Assembly: GCA_963933885.1 (NCBI GenBank)
Contig: CAWVWF010000004.1
Span: 1-50,928, forward strand
Reading direction: 5' to 3'
Origin: CAWVWF01 sp963933885
GTDB taxonomy: Bacteria; Bacteroidota; Bacteroidia; Flavobacteriales_C; GCA-002722245
Length of the DNA: 50,928 bases
Shown here: piece after piece, positions 25,690 through 33,987 of the stretch
Layout: every line of letters starts with the position of its first letter
How positions within the stretch are numbered: position 1 is the first letter of the stretch
The notes under the pieces: model-generated
The model's database searches: none
Seen by the model: the letters and a program-made list of their open reading frames with translations, nothing else
What the model was told of the DNA's origin: nothing
Translations under genes and position numbers: made by a program

Positions 25690-26763
25690 ATGAAAAAGTT
25701 AAACTTATTACTCGTACTTATTGCATTTACATTTATAGGAAAAGCTGCTGAAAGAGTTGCAGTATTAAATTTCGATATTATAGGACAAGCACTTACAAAA
25801 CAACAATTCATTTCAATTACAAGAACAGAAATCGCAAAACTTGACACATTCCAAGTATTAGACAAATACACAGTTCAAGAGGTATTTGATGCAAATCCAG
25901 TAGATTTAGAAAAATGTTATGGTGTTAAATGTTTAACAGAAATAGGAAAAAAACTAAATGTAAAGTATGTAATTGCAGGAACAGCAGAGGTAATCACTGA
26001 TAAAGCAATTATTACATTAAGATTAATAGATATCGAAAATGAAACTGTCGTAAAAACTTCATATTCCGAATTCATATGGTCTGAAGCAAACTCACAAAGA
26101 TTAATTCAAATGGCAGTATTTAAATTATTTAACAGAGGAATCGATCGTAGATTAAAAAACTTATACGACTATGAAACTGTTAAAGAAGCTGCATTTGAAG
26201 GTCCAGAAATAATAAAATACAATTTATCAGGACCACGTTTCGGAGGAGCATACCAAACTGGGCTAATGGAAAATATCATAACAAACGGGACAAATAGCGG
26301 TGGATTTAACAAAAATCCATTTGTGACTGTAATAGGATACCAAATGGAAAAGCAATATTTATTCACAGGTGCATTCCAAGCAGTATTTCAAATGAATTTT
26401 TCTTTATCAGGTCTAGACCAACAAATGGCGATACCTTCAGTATCGATATTAAACGGATTCAGATCTTCAAAAGGGGGATGGGAATTTGGATTTGGTCCAT
26501 CGTTTAGATTTAGAAAAACAGCAGAAGGATTTTATAGAGATGGAGAATGGAATTTAGTTAACGAAGCTTTACCAGGTGAAGACATTGAAAAAGAATTTCG
26601 TTTAGATAGCAGAGGAAGTTTAAAATTCATTAGTTCATGGGTATGGGCAGTAGGAAAAAGCTTTAAAGCTGGTAATATGAATATTCCTGTAAACTTATAT
26701 ACGATTCCTGATAAGGACGGGTGGCAGTTTGGAATTTCAATGGGATATGCATTACATATGTAA
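25690..26763 (+). CDS. CsgG/LpoB-like domain protein with C-terminal barrel-like region
   Basis: Exported protein of 357 residues from the ATG at 25690 (the nine codons before it fall in the promoter). A signal peptide (to about A20) is followed by a CsgG/FlgO/LpoB-type alpha-beta domain at about 21-130: 'RVAVLNFDIIG', 'QFISITRTEIAK', 'QVLDKYTVQEVF', 'CLTEIGKKLNVKYVIAGTAEV', 'ITLRLIDIENETVVKT'. The rest (about 165-357) is rich in alternating aromatic/Gly strands and ends in 'GISMGYALHM', like a small outer-membrane beta barrel. No lipobox is seen. The N-terminal fold is familiar in envelope assembly proteins; the function here is unknown. A terminator follows at once. Confidence 0.75.
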   Translation: MKKLNLLLVLIAFTFIGKAAERVAVLNFDIIGQALTKQQFISITRTEIAKLDTFQVLDKYTVQEVFDANPVDLEKCYGVKCLTEIGKKLNVKYVIAGTAEVITDKAIITLRLIDIENETVVKTSYSEFIWSEANSQRLIQMAVFKLFNRGIDRRLKNLYDYETVKEAAFEGPEIIKYNLSGPRFGGAYQTGLMENIITNGTNSGGFNKNPFVTVIGYQMEKQYLFTGAFQAVFQMNFSLSGLDQQMAIPSVSILNGFRSSKGGWEFGFGPSFRFRKTAEGFYRDGEWNLVNEALPGEDIEKEFRLDSRGSLKFISSWVWAVGKSFKAGNMNIPVNLYTIPDKDGWQFGISMGYALHM

Positions 26764-26778
26764 AATCCAATAAAATAT

Positions 26779-26816
26779 AAAAAGGCAATAAGGGTAAACT
26801 CTTATTGCCTTTTTTA
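26779..26816. terminator. Bidirectional intrinsic terminator
   Basis: AAAAAGGCAATAAG (26779-26792), loop, CTTATTGCCTTTTT (26801-26815). Strong stem with an A-run and a T-run on opposite sides, between the convergent CsgG/LpoB-like gene and cvpA. It overlaps the cvpA stop codon (26814-26816). Confidence 0.88.
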
Positions 26817-27317
26817 TATTTTAACATCTGAAAAACCTTTCAAATCATTAAAATAAGGAAATACATATTTAGAAATTCCCTTTAAAAAAGGATAACAAAT
26901 TGAATCATTAAGTATTGATGTATCAACCAAGTTGAATTTAGTATTTACATTTTCAAAAAACAACAATACAACTGCTAAGATTAAAATAGTTTTACAAGCA
27001 CTAAAAAGAGCACCTCCAATTTTATTAAAAAGTCCTAATGCAAGAATATCAATAAACTTACTTAAAAGCTTCCCCAGAAAATACATACCAACCAAAACAC
27101 CTAAGAATGTTACAGCAAATGCAAGTAAAGGAATATCTAATTGGAATTTCTCAAATAACACTTCTGATGTAATGTGAGAAAACTTTACCCCTGCCCAAAC
27201 TCCAAGTACTAAACCAATGAGTGTTGCTATACTTAAGACTAAACCCTTGGTAAATCCTTTGTACATTCCAAATAGTAATGGAATTAATACTGCCAAATCA
27301 AAATAATTAAATTCCAC
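26814..27317 (-). CDS. cvpA: CvpA family membrane protein
   Basis: Inner-membrane protein of 167 residues with four helices (about 5-24, 28-45, 64-88, 102-122). The N-terminal block 'FDLAVLIPLLFGMYKGFTKG' is the CvpA signature (D..vl...l.....G...Gl). CvpA is linked to colicin V production and, in several bacteria, to envelope stress and bile tolerance; its molecular role is unsettled. It starts with GTG at 27317, inside the end of the upstream VWA gene (11-base overlap), which implies translational coupling. Confidence 0.88.
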   Translation of the reverse strand: MEFNYFDLAVLIPLLFGMYKGFTKGLVLSIATLIGLVLGVWAGVKFSHITSEVLFEKFQLDIPLLAFAVTFLGVLVGMYFLGKLLSKFIDILALGLFNKIGGALFSACKTILILAVVLLFFENVNTKFNLVDTSILNDSICYPFLKGISKYVFPYFNDLKGFSDVKI

Positions 27318-28416
27318 TTCCTGTAAAAACTTTTATAATATTAGATGAAAGATCCAATTTATACGCTGGATTTTCACGACTCTTTTTTCTAATTGCATGA
27401 TTAGCATGATACAAGTCGCTAATAATTTCACACCCTATCCTTCGATCACTACTTTTCTGTTTTAAAACTCCTTTTATTTCTAATAATGTCATTTTCTGCA
27501 TAAAAACTGGAAGATGTTCTCTGACCAAATTTTTATAATTCACCTTTCCGGCATCATATAGATCTACCAAATCCCAATTAGATTTTACATTTTTATAATA
27601 GCACCCAACTTTATAAATCGACCGTGTTCCTATAACTTTAACTCCTATATTTTGAGCATATGAATCAATCAGTTTTATACGATTAAGCTGATCAAGTCCA
27701 ATAGAATTGAAAGGGATATAAGTTGAATTTAAAAAATCATTTTCTTCTGCAATCCTTTTTAAACTGGCTTTAATTTGACCACCCACTTTTTCATTTAAAT
27801 ATTGAGGTATTATCGTAATAATTCTACCTCCGGATAGTTCTGTTAAATGTTGCCAATACGAAAAGGCCTTATCTTTCTTCTTATGAAAAACGTATAATAA
27901 ATTAATTGCGATATTTTTCTTTTTAGCTTTCTTACATGCTTTTTTTGCTAATTCATATTCATCCTTAATAGTCCCGTTACCAATCGCAAATATTTGCTTT
28001 TTAACACCTGAATCCATATCCCAGTTTAACTCATCAATTGCCACTTTTAAAGCTGTCCCTACTTGATTATCTGCTAAACTACTTGTTAATGTCTTACTGT
28101 TAACATATTCAAAATAATTAGAGGGATCATCTTCAAAATCTTGCAATACTTTAACATACCTATTGTCCTTTCCAAAAACCTTACTTGAAAACCCTACAAT
28201 AGCCAACTCTAATCTTGTATTTGGGTTCTTATGTTCAAATTCAATATAAAATTCCCAGAAATTATTTCGAACAGCATCAGAGATATGTTGAGCACTCTTT
28301 GAAAAATCAACACATAACACTAATTGAGCCTTCTTTTTAAACGCACCAGGTTTGGGGTGAAATGAAAAGAACATTCCAACAAACAAAAATAATATGATCC
28401 TGATTTTAACTCTCAA
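27307..28416 (-). CDS. Secreted von Willebrand factor A-like protein
   Basis: Protein of 369 residues. It starts with TTG at 28416: the first in-frame ATG (M15) would destroy the signal peptide (IRIILFLFVGMFFSF), and no upstream ATG is in frame. The VWA domain begins 'AQLVLCVDFSKS' with MIDAS residues D37, S39, S41, and T121 (GTAL) as the third ligand; the usual second aspartate motif reads 'AIGNG' (N147) instead of D. The last 150 residues ('IPFNSIGLDQLNRIKLIDSYAQNIGVKVIGT') are unfamiliar. Periplasmic location and protein binding through VWA are likely; the partner is unknown. Its end overlaps cvpA by 11 bases. Confidence 0.75.
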   Translation of the reverse strand: MRVKIRIILFLFVGMFFSFHPKPGAFKKKAQLVLCVDFSKSAQHISDAVRNNFWEFYIEFEHKNPNTRLELAIVGFSSKVFGKDNRYVKVLQDFEDDPSNYFEYVNSKTLTSSLADNQVGTALKVAIDELNWDMDSGVKKQIFAIGNGTIKDEYELAKKACKKAKKKNIAINLLYVFHKKKDKAFSYWQHLTELSGGRIITIIPQYLNEKVGGQIKASLKRIAEENDFLNSTYIPFNSIGLDQLNRIKLIDSYAQNIGVKVIGTRSIYKVGCYYKNVKSNWDLVDLYDAGKVNYKNLVREHLPVFMQKMTLLEIKGVLKQKSSDRRIGCEIISDLYHANHAIRKKSRENPAYKLDLSSNIIKVFTGSGI

Positions 28417-28565
28417 TTGTAAAAATTCATAATAACCTTAGTTAAACTTACTCAAATATTAAACTCGATGTTCAATGTTTTCGATTAGTTATCAAAAACA
28501 AAGTCGTTAAAAATTATTTTTATAATACGATTTCAATAATCACTATATATAAATTTTAATAAGGT

Positions 28566-28573
28566 TAACTTTG
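28566..28573 (+). promoter_or_regulatory. -7 box very close to start codon
   Basis: TAACTTTG, an exact TAnnTTTG match, ends 5 bases before the ATG at 28579. If used, transcription would begin at or next to the A of the start codon (a leaderless mRNA). No TTG is seen at the usual -33 distance. Confidence 0.4.
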
Positions 28574-28578
28574 TAAAT

Positions 28579-29418
28579 ATGAAACACTCAAAATTTTGTT
28601 CTGTTGTAATAATCTTACTTTTCACCTCATTTATTGGGAAAGCAAGTAACGATTCTATTTTCACTTTTTGGAACATTAAAGAAAGTAATAAGGGAAAGAT
28701 GTTTCTTTACTGGGGATATAATAGAGCTGCATATTCAACATCCGATATTAAGTTTAAAGGAAGAGATTTTGATTTCGAATTAAAAGATGTAAAAGCGAAT
28801 GACAGACAGACTCCCTTTAACTGGAATGAATATTTCCACCCATCTAATCTAACTATCCCGCAAACCAATTTAAAATTTGGATATTTCTTTAGTGATAAAT
28901 ACAGCTTTTCAATTGGTGTTGATCACATGAAGTATGTGTTGGATAATTCTCAAATTGGAACAATTACGGGAACAATTACGGGAACAATACACGATGGAGT
29001 TTATAATCAAGATCAGAAACCTTTAGACATAGGTTTTATAACCTACGAACATACTGATGGATTGAATTATCTAAACATCGAATTTAACAGGTTTGACGGC
29101 TTGGTTAAAACAAAAAAATGGTTCCATTTACAATCTGTTTTAGGTGTAGGTGCTGCAGCCTTAATGCCAAAAACAAGAGCTATTTTAATGGGAAGAGGTC
29201 ATCACGATGAATTTCACTTAGCAGGTATTGGAGTTAATATAAAAACTGGTTTGAATTTAAGTATTGGAAAGTATTTCTTTATCCAAACGGAAGGAAAATT
29301 AGGATATATTAATATGCCCGATATTCGAATAACTGAATTTAGTGATGAAAAAGCTAGTCAACAGTTCACATTTGCTGAGTATACAATTTTAGTTGGATTA
29401 AGCGTGAAAATAAAATAA
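28579..29418 (+). CDS. Hypothetical outer-membrane-like protein
   Basis: Exported protein of 279 residues with a signal peptide ending near A23 (FIGKA|SND). The sequence is beta-rich with aromatic girdle-like residues: 'MFLYWGYNRAAYSTSDIKFKG', 'FGYFFSDKYSFSIGVDHMKYV', 'GLNLSIGKYFFIQTEGKLGYI', ending 'AEYTILVGLSVKIK', as in an outer-membrane barrel of about eight to ten strands. No named family was recognised with certainty. Residues about 127-137 contain GTITGTITGTI, coded by a 12-base tandem repeat. It is convergent with the GAF-like gene (4-base gap). Confidence 0.65.
   Translation: MKHSKFCSVVIILLFTSFIGKASNDSIFTFWNIKESNKGKMFLYWGYNRAAYSTSDIKFKGRDFDFELKDVKANDRQTPFNWNEYFHPSNLTIPQTNLKFGYFFSDKYSFSIGVDHMKYVLDNSQIGTITGTITGTIHDGVYNQDQKPLDIGFITYEHTDGLNYLNIEFNRFDGLVKTKKWFHLQSVLGVGAAALMPKTRAILMGRGHHDEFHLAGIGVNIKTGLNLSIGKYFFIQTEGKLGYINMPDIRITEFSDEKASQQFTFAEYTILVGLSVKIK
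28957..28988 (+). repeat. 12-bp tandem repeat inside a coding region
   Basis: GGAACAATTACG occurs at 28957-28968 and 28969-28980, followed by a partial third copy GGAACAAT (28981-28988). It adds GTIT units in frame to a predicted barrel protein and so could vary in number without frameshift. Confidence 0.7.
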
Positions 29419-29422
29419 AATT

Positions 29423-29929
29423 TTAATCTAGATAAGACCTTGGATCTAGCAACTCTAACCCGCATTCATCTAATTCCAAGCCAACTTTTTTCGAAAAAGT
29501 ATAAAGCGCATCAGACACTTCTTTTTCATTAATAAGTTCTGATTTTGAAAGGATAACTAATAACCCAAACTCTTCACCTATTTTACAAGATATCCCTGCA
29601 TAGCTTTCAACGCTCATCTCAACAAGTAATTCATCTTTAGGAAATAACTTCGCTACATTTTTAGGATAAACAGATGTCCCTAATTTAGCAACGACTTCAC
29701 AAGGTGTATGATTTAAATCGTAGATTAAGGCATTGAATGAATTGTTCTCTCTTATGTAAACAATAGACTGGACATTATGTTTCTCTCTATAAACTTTTCC
29801 GATTAAAACATAATCAATATCTAGTGATTTAGAAAAAGCTAACATCAATTCTTTATAAAATTGAACTCCTTTCAAATTATCAGAAATATCAGAGCTATTT
29901 TTTCCTGCCTTCACAAGACAATTATACAC
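29423..29929 (-). CDS. GAF-like domain protein
   Basis: Cytoplasmic protein of up to 168 residues. It starts with GTG at 29929, 2 bases after the holB stop; a second GTG at 29914 is also possible. The sequence follows the GAF pattern: 'LMLAFSKSLDIDYVLIGKVYRE' (first helix and strand), 'NSFNALIYDLNHTPCEVV', 'GTSVYPKNVAKLFPKDELLVEM', 'YAGISCKIGEEFGLLVIL', and a last amphipathic helix. No kinase, cyclase or other output follows, so this is a lone GAF-like domain. It probably binds a small ligand or protein. Linked to holB by position only. Confidence 0.55.
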   Translation of the reverse strand: MYNCLVKAGKNSSDISDNLKGVQFYKELMLAFSKSLDIDYVLIGKVYREKHNVQSIVYIRENNSFNALIYDLNHTPCEVVAKLGTSVYPKNVAKLFPKDELLVEMSVESYAGISCKIGEEFGLLVILSKSELINEKEVSDALYTFSKKVGLELDECGLELLDPRSYLD

Positions 29930-29931
29930 AA

Positions 29932-31071
29932 TTAAACTTTGTATTTCAAAAAATTACAAACCTTTAAACTCAGATTCATAAACGCAATTTTCGGATTTCC
30001 ATTCCTTACAATACCAGTATGTGTATGTTCAAAAACTTCAATTAATTCAAGAATATTCCCCCCATGGATAAATTGCGCGAACTTAGCGTTAAATACCGAC
30101 TCCTTATGGTGAAGTCTATTTAAATCTTTTGATGCGTAATTGTAAATAATACACTCCCTGAAAATCCTCATTCCGTACTCCAAAAACTTTTTTTGTTTTT
30201 CTCGCCCAAAGTCTTTTTTTGCAATTTCGTCAACTAATTTGTTCAATTTCAAGAAATCAACCGTATAACACAACCTCATCCAAGTCTGGAAAATTCCGAT
30301 AAAATATTCATCTCCATCTGGATTTTTCAACAATTGAATAGCTTCATAAAAGTTACCACTAGACATTTTAGCAAGCGACTGAGCTAAATCAACAGGTACT
30401 CCTTCTTTATCCAATAAACCTTGTTCAACATCAGCATCTGATAAATCTCCAACTTTTATAAGTTGAACCCTAGATATAATCGTAGCTAGAAGCTCATCTG
30501 TATTATGTCCAACCAATAAAAAAAGTGAATTAGGATTCGGTTCTTCTAAGATTTTAAGAATTTTATTAGAACAATCATTATTCATTTTCTCTGGCCACCA
30601 GATGATGTTAACCTTAAACTTAGCCTCGTAATTTTTCAGGGAAAAAGACTTGATAATATCTAAGCTGTCCTCCTTATTTAGGATAGCCTGTTTATTTTCA
30701 ATTCCCATAAAATCTCCCCAAGAAGAAAGATTAAAGTATTCATTCTCTTTTACAAAATCAATCCAAACCTTCGTAAGTTTTTTACTGCTCGGTTTTTCTT
30801 TTACAAAAGAAGACGTTGCTGTTGGAAAGAAAAAATTAAGATCAGGATGTTGTAAATTAGTATACTTAATACAGCTACTACATTTCCCGCAAGAGTCTTT
30901 TTCAACTGGAGACAAACAGTTCACATATTGAGCATATGCTAATGCCAATTGGAAGTTACCTCCACCCTCTTTACCCAAAAACAATTGAGCATGGCTAATC
31001 CTTCCCTTACTAACACTATCAATTAAGTGTTCTTTTAAATCGCTATGTCCTACAACATCTTTAAAAAGCAT
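29932..31071 (-). CDS. holB: DNA polymerase III delta-prime subunit
   Basis: AAA+ clamp-loader subunit of 379 residues, counted from the ATG at 31071; the TTG three codons upstream lies in a TAnnTTTG box and is not a start. The Zn-binding cysteines are C52, C61, C64 and C67 (DSCGKCSSC region). The P-loop is degenerate (FLGKEGGGNFQ, no Lys-Ser/Thr), as expected for delta-prime, which does not hydrolyse ATP. 'KMNNDCSNKILKILEEP' and 'ATIISRVQL' match the helper motif and the sensor SRC-type motif (here SRV). It would help load the sliding clamp. It is divergent from pgk. Confidence 0.9.
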   Translation of the reverse strand: MLFKDVVGHSDLKEHLIDSVSKGRISHAQLFLGKEGGGNFQLALAYAQYVNCLSPVEKDSCGKCSSCIKYTNLQHPDLNFFFPTATSSFVKEKPSSKKLTKVWIDFVKENEYFNLSSWGDFMGIENKQAILNKEDSLDIIKSFSLKNYEAKFKVNIIWWPEKMNNDCSNKILKILEEPNPNSLFLLVGHNTDELLATIISRVQLIKVGDLSDADVEQGLLDKEGVPVDLAQSLAKMSSGNFYEAIQLLKNPDGDEYFIGIFQTWMRLCYTVDFLKLNKLVDEIAKKDFGREKQKKFLEYGMRIFRECIIYNYASKDLNRLHHKESVFNAKFAQFIHGGNILELIEVFEHTHTGIVRNGNPKIAFMNLSLKVCNFLKYKV

Positions 31072-31077
31072 CTTACT

Positions 31078-31085
31078 CAAAGATA
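31078..31085 (-). promoter_or_regulatory. -7 box of holB next to start codon
   Basis: On the minus strand TATCTTTG (31085-31078) is an exact TAnnTTTG match ending 6 bases before the holB ATG at 31071, predicting a leaderless or nearly leaderless message. No clean TTG lies at the -33 distance. Confidence 0.4.
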
Positions 31086-31149
31086 ATATTCAGTTCGAGT
31101 ATATATTATAAAGTTGAACCTTTTTTTTCATGTTATCATAAACATTCGT

Positions 31150-31157
31150 TAAATTTG
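31150..31157 (+). promoter_or_regulatory. -7 box of pgk
   Basis: TAAATTTG is an exact TAnnTTTG match. Transcription would start near 31164, giving a leader of about 42 bases before the pgk ATG at 31206. The in-frame TTG at 31155 is part of this box. The -33 element is not clear. Confidence 0.5.
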
Positions 31158-31205
31158 AGAGAGCTCCAAGCGAGTAATCAATTCGAAAACCTAATTTACG
31201 ATATT

Positions 31206-32396
31206 ATGAAAACAGTAAAAGATTATAATTTCTCAGGAAAGAAAGCAATAGTACGTGTTGATTTCAATGTCCCATTGGATGAAGATTTTAATATAACGGA
31301 TGATACTAGAATTAGAGCTGCTGTTCCAACTATCAAGGCTATTTTAGAAGGTGGTGGAAGTGCAATTTTAATGTCTCACTTGGGTCGCCCTAAAAATGGT
31401 CCAGAAGATAAGTCTTCATTAAAGCATATTCTTTCTAAGGTTTCTGAAAACATAGGTGTTGAAGTAAAATTCGTAACTGATTGTATCGGAGCTGATGTTG
31501 ATGCTGCTGTAGCTGATTTAAAAGCCGGAGAAGTTTTATTACTTGAAAACTTACGTTTTTATAAAGAAGAAACGGCTGGAGATAAAGCATTCAGTGAAAA
31601 ACTAGCAAGTATTGCTGATTGTTATGTTAACGATGCTTTTGGAACTGCACACAGAGCGCATGCTTCTACAACAATTATAGCTGAATCTTTTCCAAATGAC
31701 AAAATGTTTGGATTATTATTGGCTGGTGAATTAGAAAGTATTGATAAAGCACTTAAAACAGGAAAAGGTCCATTAACTGCAATTATGGGAGGATCTAAGG
31801 TTTCATCTAAAATTCAAATCATTACTCAACTTTTAGATAAGGTGGACAATTTGATTATCGGTGGAGGAATGGGATATACATTCTCTAAAGCAAAAGGTGG
31901 TAAAATTGGTAATTCAATTGTTGAAGACGATTTCTTAGATACAGCACTAGATATCTTAAAGCAAGCTAAAGAAAAAGGTGTAAATATTTATTTACCTGTT
32001 GATTCAGTTATCGCTGATGATTTTTCTAATGACGCAAATACTCAAATCGCTGCAGCAGGAACAATTCCTGATGGTTGGGAAGGTTTAGATTGTGGACCGG
32101 AATCAAGAGAGATTTTCGGAAAAGTAATCGAAGCTTCTGGAACAGTTCTTTGGAACGGACCAGTTGGAGTTTTTGAATTAGATACTTTTGGAAATGGAAC
32201 TAAAGCAGTTGCTAATTCATTAGTTACAGCTACTGAAAACGGTGCATTTACTTTAATTGGTGGTGGTGATTCAGTTGCAGCAATAAACAAATACGGTTTA
32301 GCTGATAAAGTTTCTTACATCTCAACTGGAGGTGGCGCTTTACTTGAATTATTAGAAGGTAAAGTTCTTCCTGGAGTTGATGCAATTTTAAAATAA
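31206..32396 (+). CDS. pgk: Phosphoglycerate kinase
   Basis: Glycolytic kinase of 396 residues, the normal length, transferring phosphate from 1,3-bisphosphoglycerate to ADP. Start is ATG 31206; the frame is open 17 codons further up, but that part covers the promoter. Family blocks are all present: 'AIVRVDFNVPLDEDF' (14-28), 'LMSHLGRPK', 'LLLENLRFYKEE', 'VNDAFGTAHRAHAS', 'AIMGGSKVSSKI', 'GGGMGYTFSKA', 'LWNGPVGVFE', and the nucleotide-binding 'LIGGGDSVAAINKYG' near the C terminus. It is followed by an intrinsic terminator, so it is a single-gene unit. Confidence 0.98.
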   Translation: MKTVKDYNFSGKKAIVRVDFNVPLDEDFNITDDTRIRAAVPTIKAILEGGGSAILMSHLGRPKNGPEDKSSLKHILSKVSENIGVEVKFVTDCIGADVDAAVADLKAGEVLLLENLRFYKEETAGDKAFSEKLASIADCYVNDAFGTAHRAHASTTIIAESFPNDKMFGLLLAGELESIDKALKTGKGPLTAIMGGSKVSSKIQIITQLLDKVDNLIIGGGMGYTFSKAKGGKIGNSIVEDDFLDTALDILKQAKEKGVNIYLPVDSVIADDFSNDANTQIAAAGTIPDGWEGLDCGPESREIFGKVIEASGTVLWNGPVGVFELDTFGNGTKAVANSLVTATENGAFTLIGGGDSVAAINKYGLADKVSYISTGGGALLELLEGKVLPGVDAILK

Positions 32397-32420
32397 GATT
32401 CATTAAAACATATATTTAGA

Positions 32421-32454
32421 AAAAGGGAGCACCATTAGGTACTCCCTTTTTTTT
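32421..32454 (+). terminator. Intrinsic terminator of pgk
   Basis: AAAAGGGAG (32421-32429), 12-base loop, CTCCCTTTT (32442-32450), then T to 32454. It lies 24 bases after the pgk stop. Confidence 0.9.
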
Positions 32455-32523
32455 GTACTTAACTGTCATGTTCTAATATTAATCGTATCTTGATATCGGA
32501 TTAGGGATTTATTAGGGGTAATT

Positions 32524-33987
32524 ATGAGAGTATTAGTTTCAGCACTATTACTTGTAATTAGCGCATCAACACATGCATTGACGTTTTCATACGGGCGATA
32601 CACGGGTGATGATGCGGCTACGCAAGCAATAACAGGATTAGGTTTTCAACCAGATTTATTAATTGTAAAAGCCGATGGCGCCTATCAAGGCTGGATGGTT
32701 CACAAAGACATGTCTGATGGTGATGCTAAAGGAATGGTTGGTTCTTCTGCTTTAGTAACTGATAGAATTTCAACTTTAGATGCTAATGGTTTTACTGTTG
32801 GAACTCATGATGAAGCTAATAAAAATGCAGTCATTTACTATTTTATCGCTTTCGATGCCACTTCCGATTTTGTTTTAGGAAGTTTTGTTGGTACTGGCGC
32901 TGAAACTATTTCCGGTTTGAGTTTCCAACCAGACATGGTTTGGCTAATGGGAAGTGCTGCTGGTGATAATGGAACTGCAGTGCTTAGATCCGATTTACAT
33001 GATAACGCAACATTAGCATGGGACGGCTACGATGCCTGGGATCATATTGGAAGTTTTACTTCTGATGGGTTTACTTCAAACTGGAGAACAGATGGAAGTA
33101 ACACATATTATTGGGTTGCAGTAGACGAAGGAGCATCTGGATTTGAAACTAATGAATTCACGGGGAATGCAACTGATGATCGAGAAATTACTGCTCCCGG
33201 ATTTCAACCCGAATTCGTTATGTTAATTGGAAATGGAGGTAATGATCCACAATTTAGACTGGGAAACATGGCTATTGATCAGTCAATGGGATTTGCTGCT
33301 TCTGGATTAGCAAATAATGGAATTCAACTAACAACCCCCACCGGTTTCCAAATTGGAGATGATAGTAAAGTAAACGGAAGTTCAACAAAAACAACTTGGC
33401 TTGCCTATGGTGGAGGTACGAACGTATTACCAGTTGAGCTTACAAAGTTTAATGTTTCTAGTATAGATAACAACGCTGTTCAAATTGAATGGGAAACTGC
33501 ATCGGAACTTAACTCATCTCATTTTGAAGTTGAAAGAGCATCGGACGGAAGTAATTTTGAATCAATAGATCAAGTTCCATCTTCGGGAACTAGTTTTGAA
33601 ACTCAAACTTATGAAGTTATTGATTATGAACCAATAGATGGAATTAATTACTACAGATTAAAAGCCGTAGATATCGATCAATCATTTGAATACTCTGATA
33701 TTAAAACAGTTTCTTTAAATCCAATTAACTTATCTAAAATTACAAGTTTCCCCAATCCAGCTATTGATCAAATCAGCTTATCTTTTAATTCCTTAGTTGG
33801 AGAAACTTACTTATTAAAGATTTCGGATAGTAATGGATTAACAATATATTCAGCGAATCTCCTAGGATTTGAAGGTCCAAATGAGGTTAATTTTAATATC
33901 AGTACCTATCCGCAAGGAATGTACTTTATAACAATATTATCTTCGACTAATAAAAAGCTTCAGGCCGTCAACTTTATTAAACGCTAA
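32524..33987 (+). CDS. T9SS protein with GFQPD repeats
   Basis: Secreted protein of 487 residues with a signal peptide ending near A19 (STHA|LTF). The N-terminal 300 residues hold three diverged repeats of about 85 residues, each opening with a 'GFQPD/E' strand ('GLGFQPDLLIVK', 'GLSFQPDMVWLMG', 'APGFQPEFVMLIG') and closing with 'NGFTVG' or 'DGFTSN' plus 'YYFIAFDA' or 'YYWVAVDE'. A fibronectin-III-like module ('LPVELTKFNVSSIDNNAVQIEW') spans about 300-395. A T9SS type A sorting domain (SFPNPAIDQISL ... PQGMYFITI) ends the protein. The GFQPD repeat type is also familiar from phage tail-related proteins. Function unknown. Its stop overlaps that of the convergent pentapeptide gene. Confidence 0.82.
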   Translation: MRVLVSALLLVISASTHALTFSYGRYTGDDAATQAITGLGFQPDLLIVKADGAYQGWMVHKDMSDGDAKGMVGSSALVTDRISTLDANGFTVGTHDEANKNAVIYYFIAFDATSDFVLGSFVGTGAETISGLSFQPDMVWLMGSAAGDNGTAVLRSDLHDNATLAWDGYDAWDHIGSFTSDGFTSNWRTDGSNTYYWVAVDEGASGFETNEFTGNATDDREITAPGFQPEFVMLIGNGGNDPQFRLGNMAIDQSMGFAASGLANNGIQLTTPTGFQIGDDSKVNGSSTKTTWLAYGGGTNVLPVELTKFNVSSIDNNAVQIEWETASELNSSHFEVERASDGSNFESIDQVPSSGTSFETQTYEVIDYEPIDGINYYRLKAVDIDQSFEYSDIKTVSLNPINLSKITSFPNPAIDQISLSFNSLVGETYLLKISDSNGLTIYSANLLGFEGPNEVNFNISTYPQGMYFITILSSTNKKLQAVNFIKR

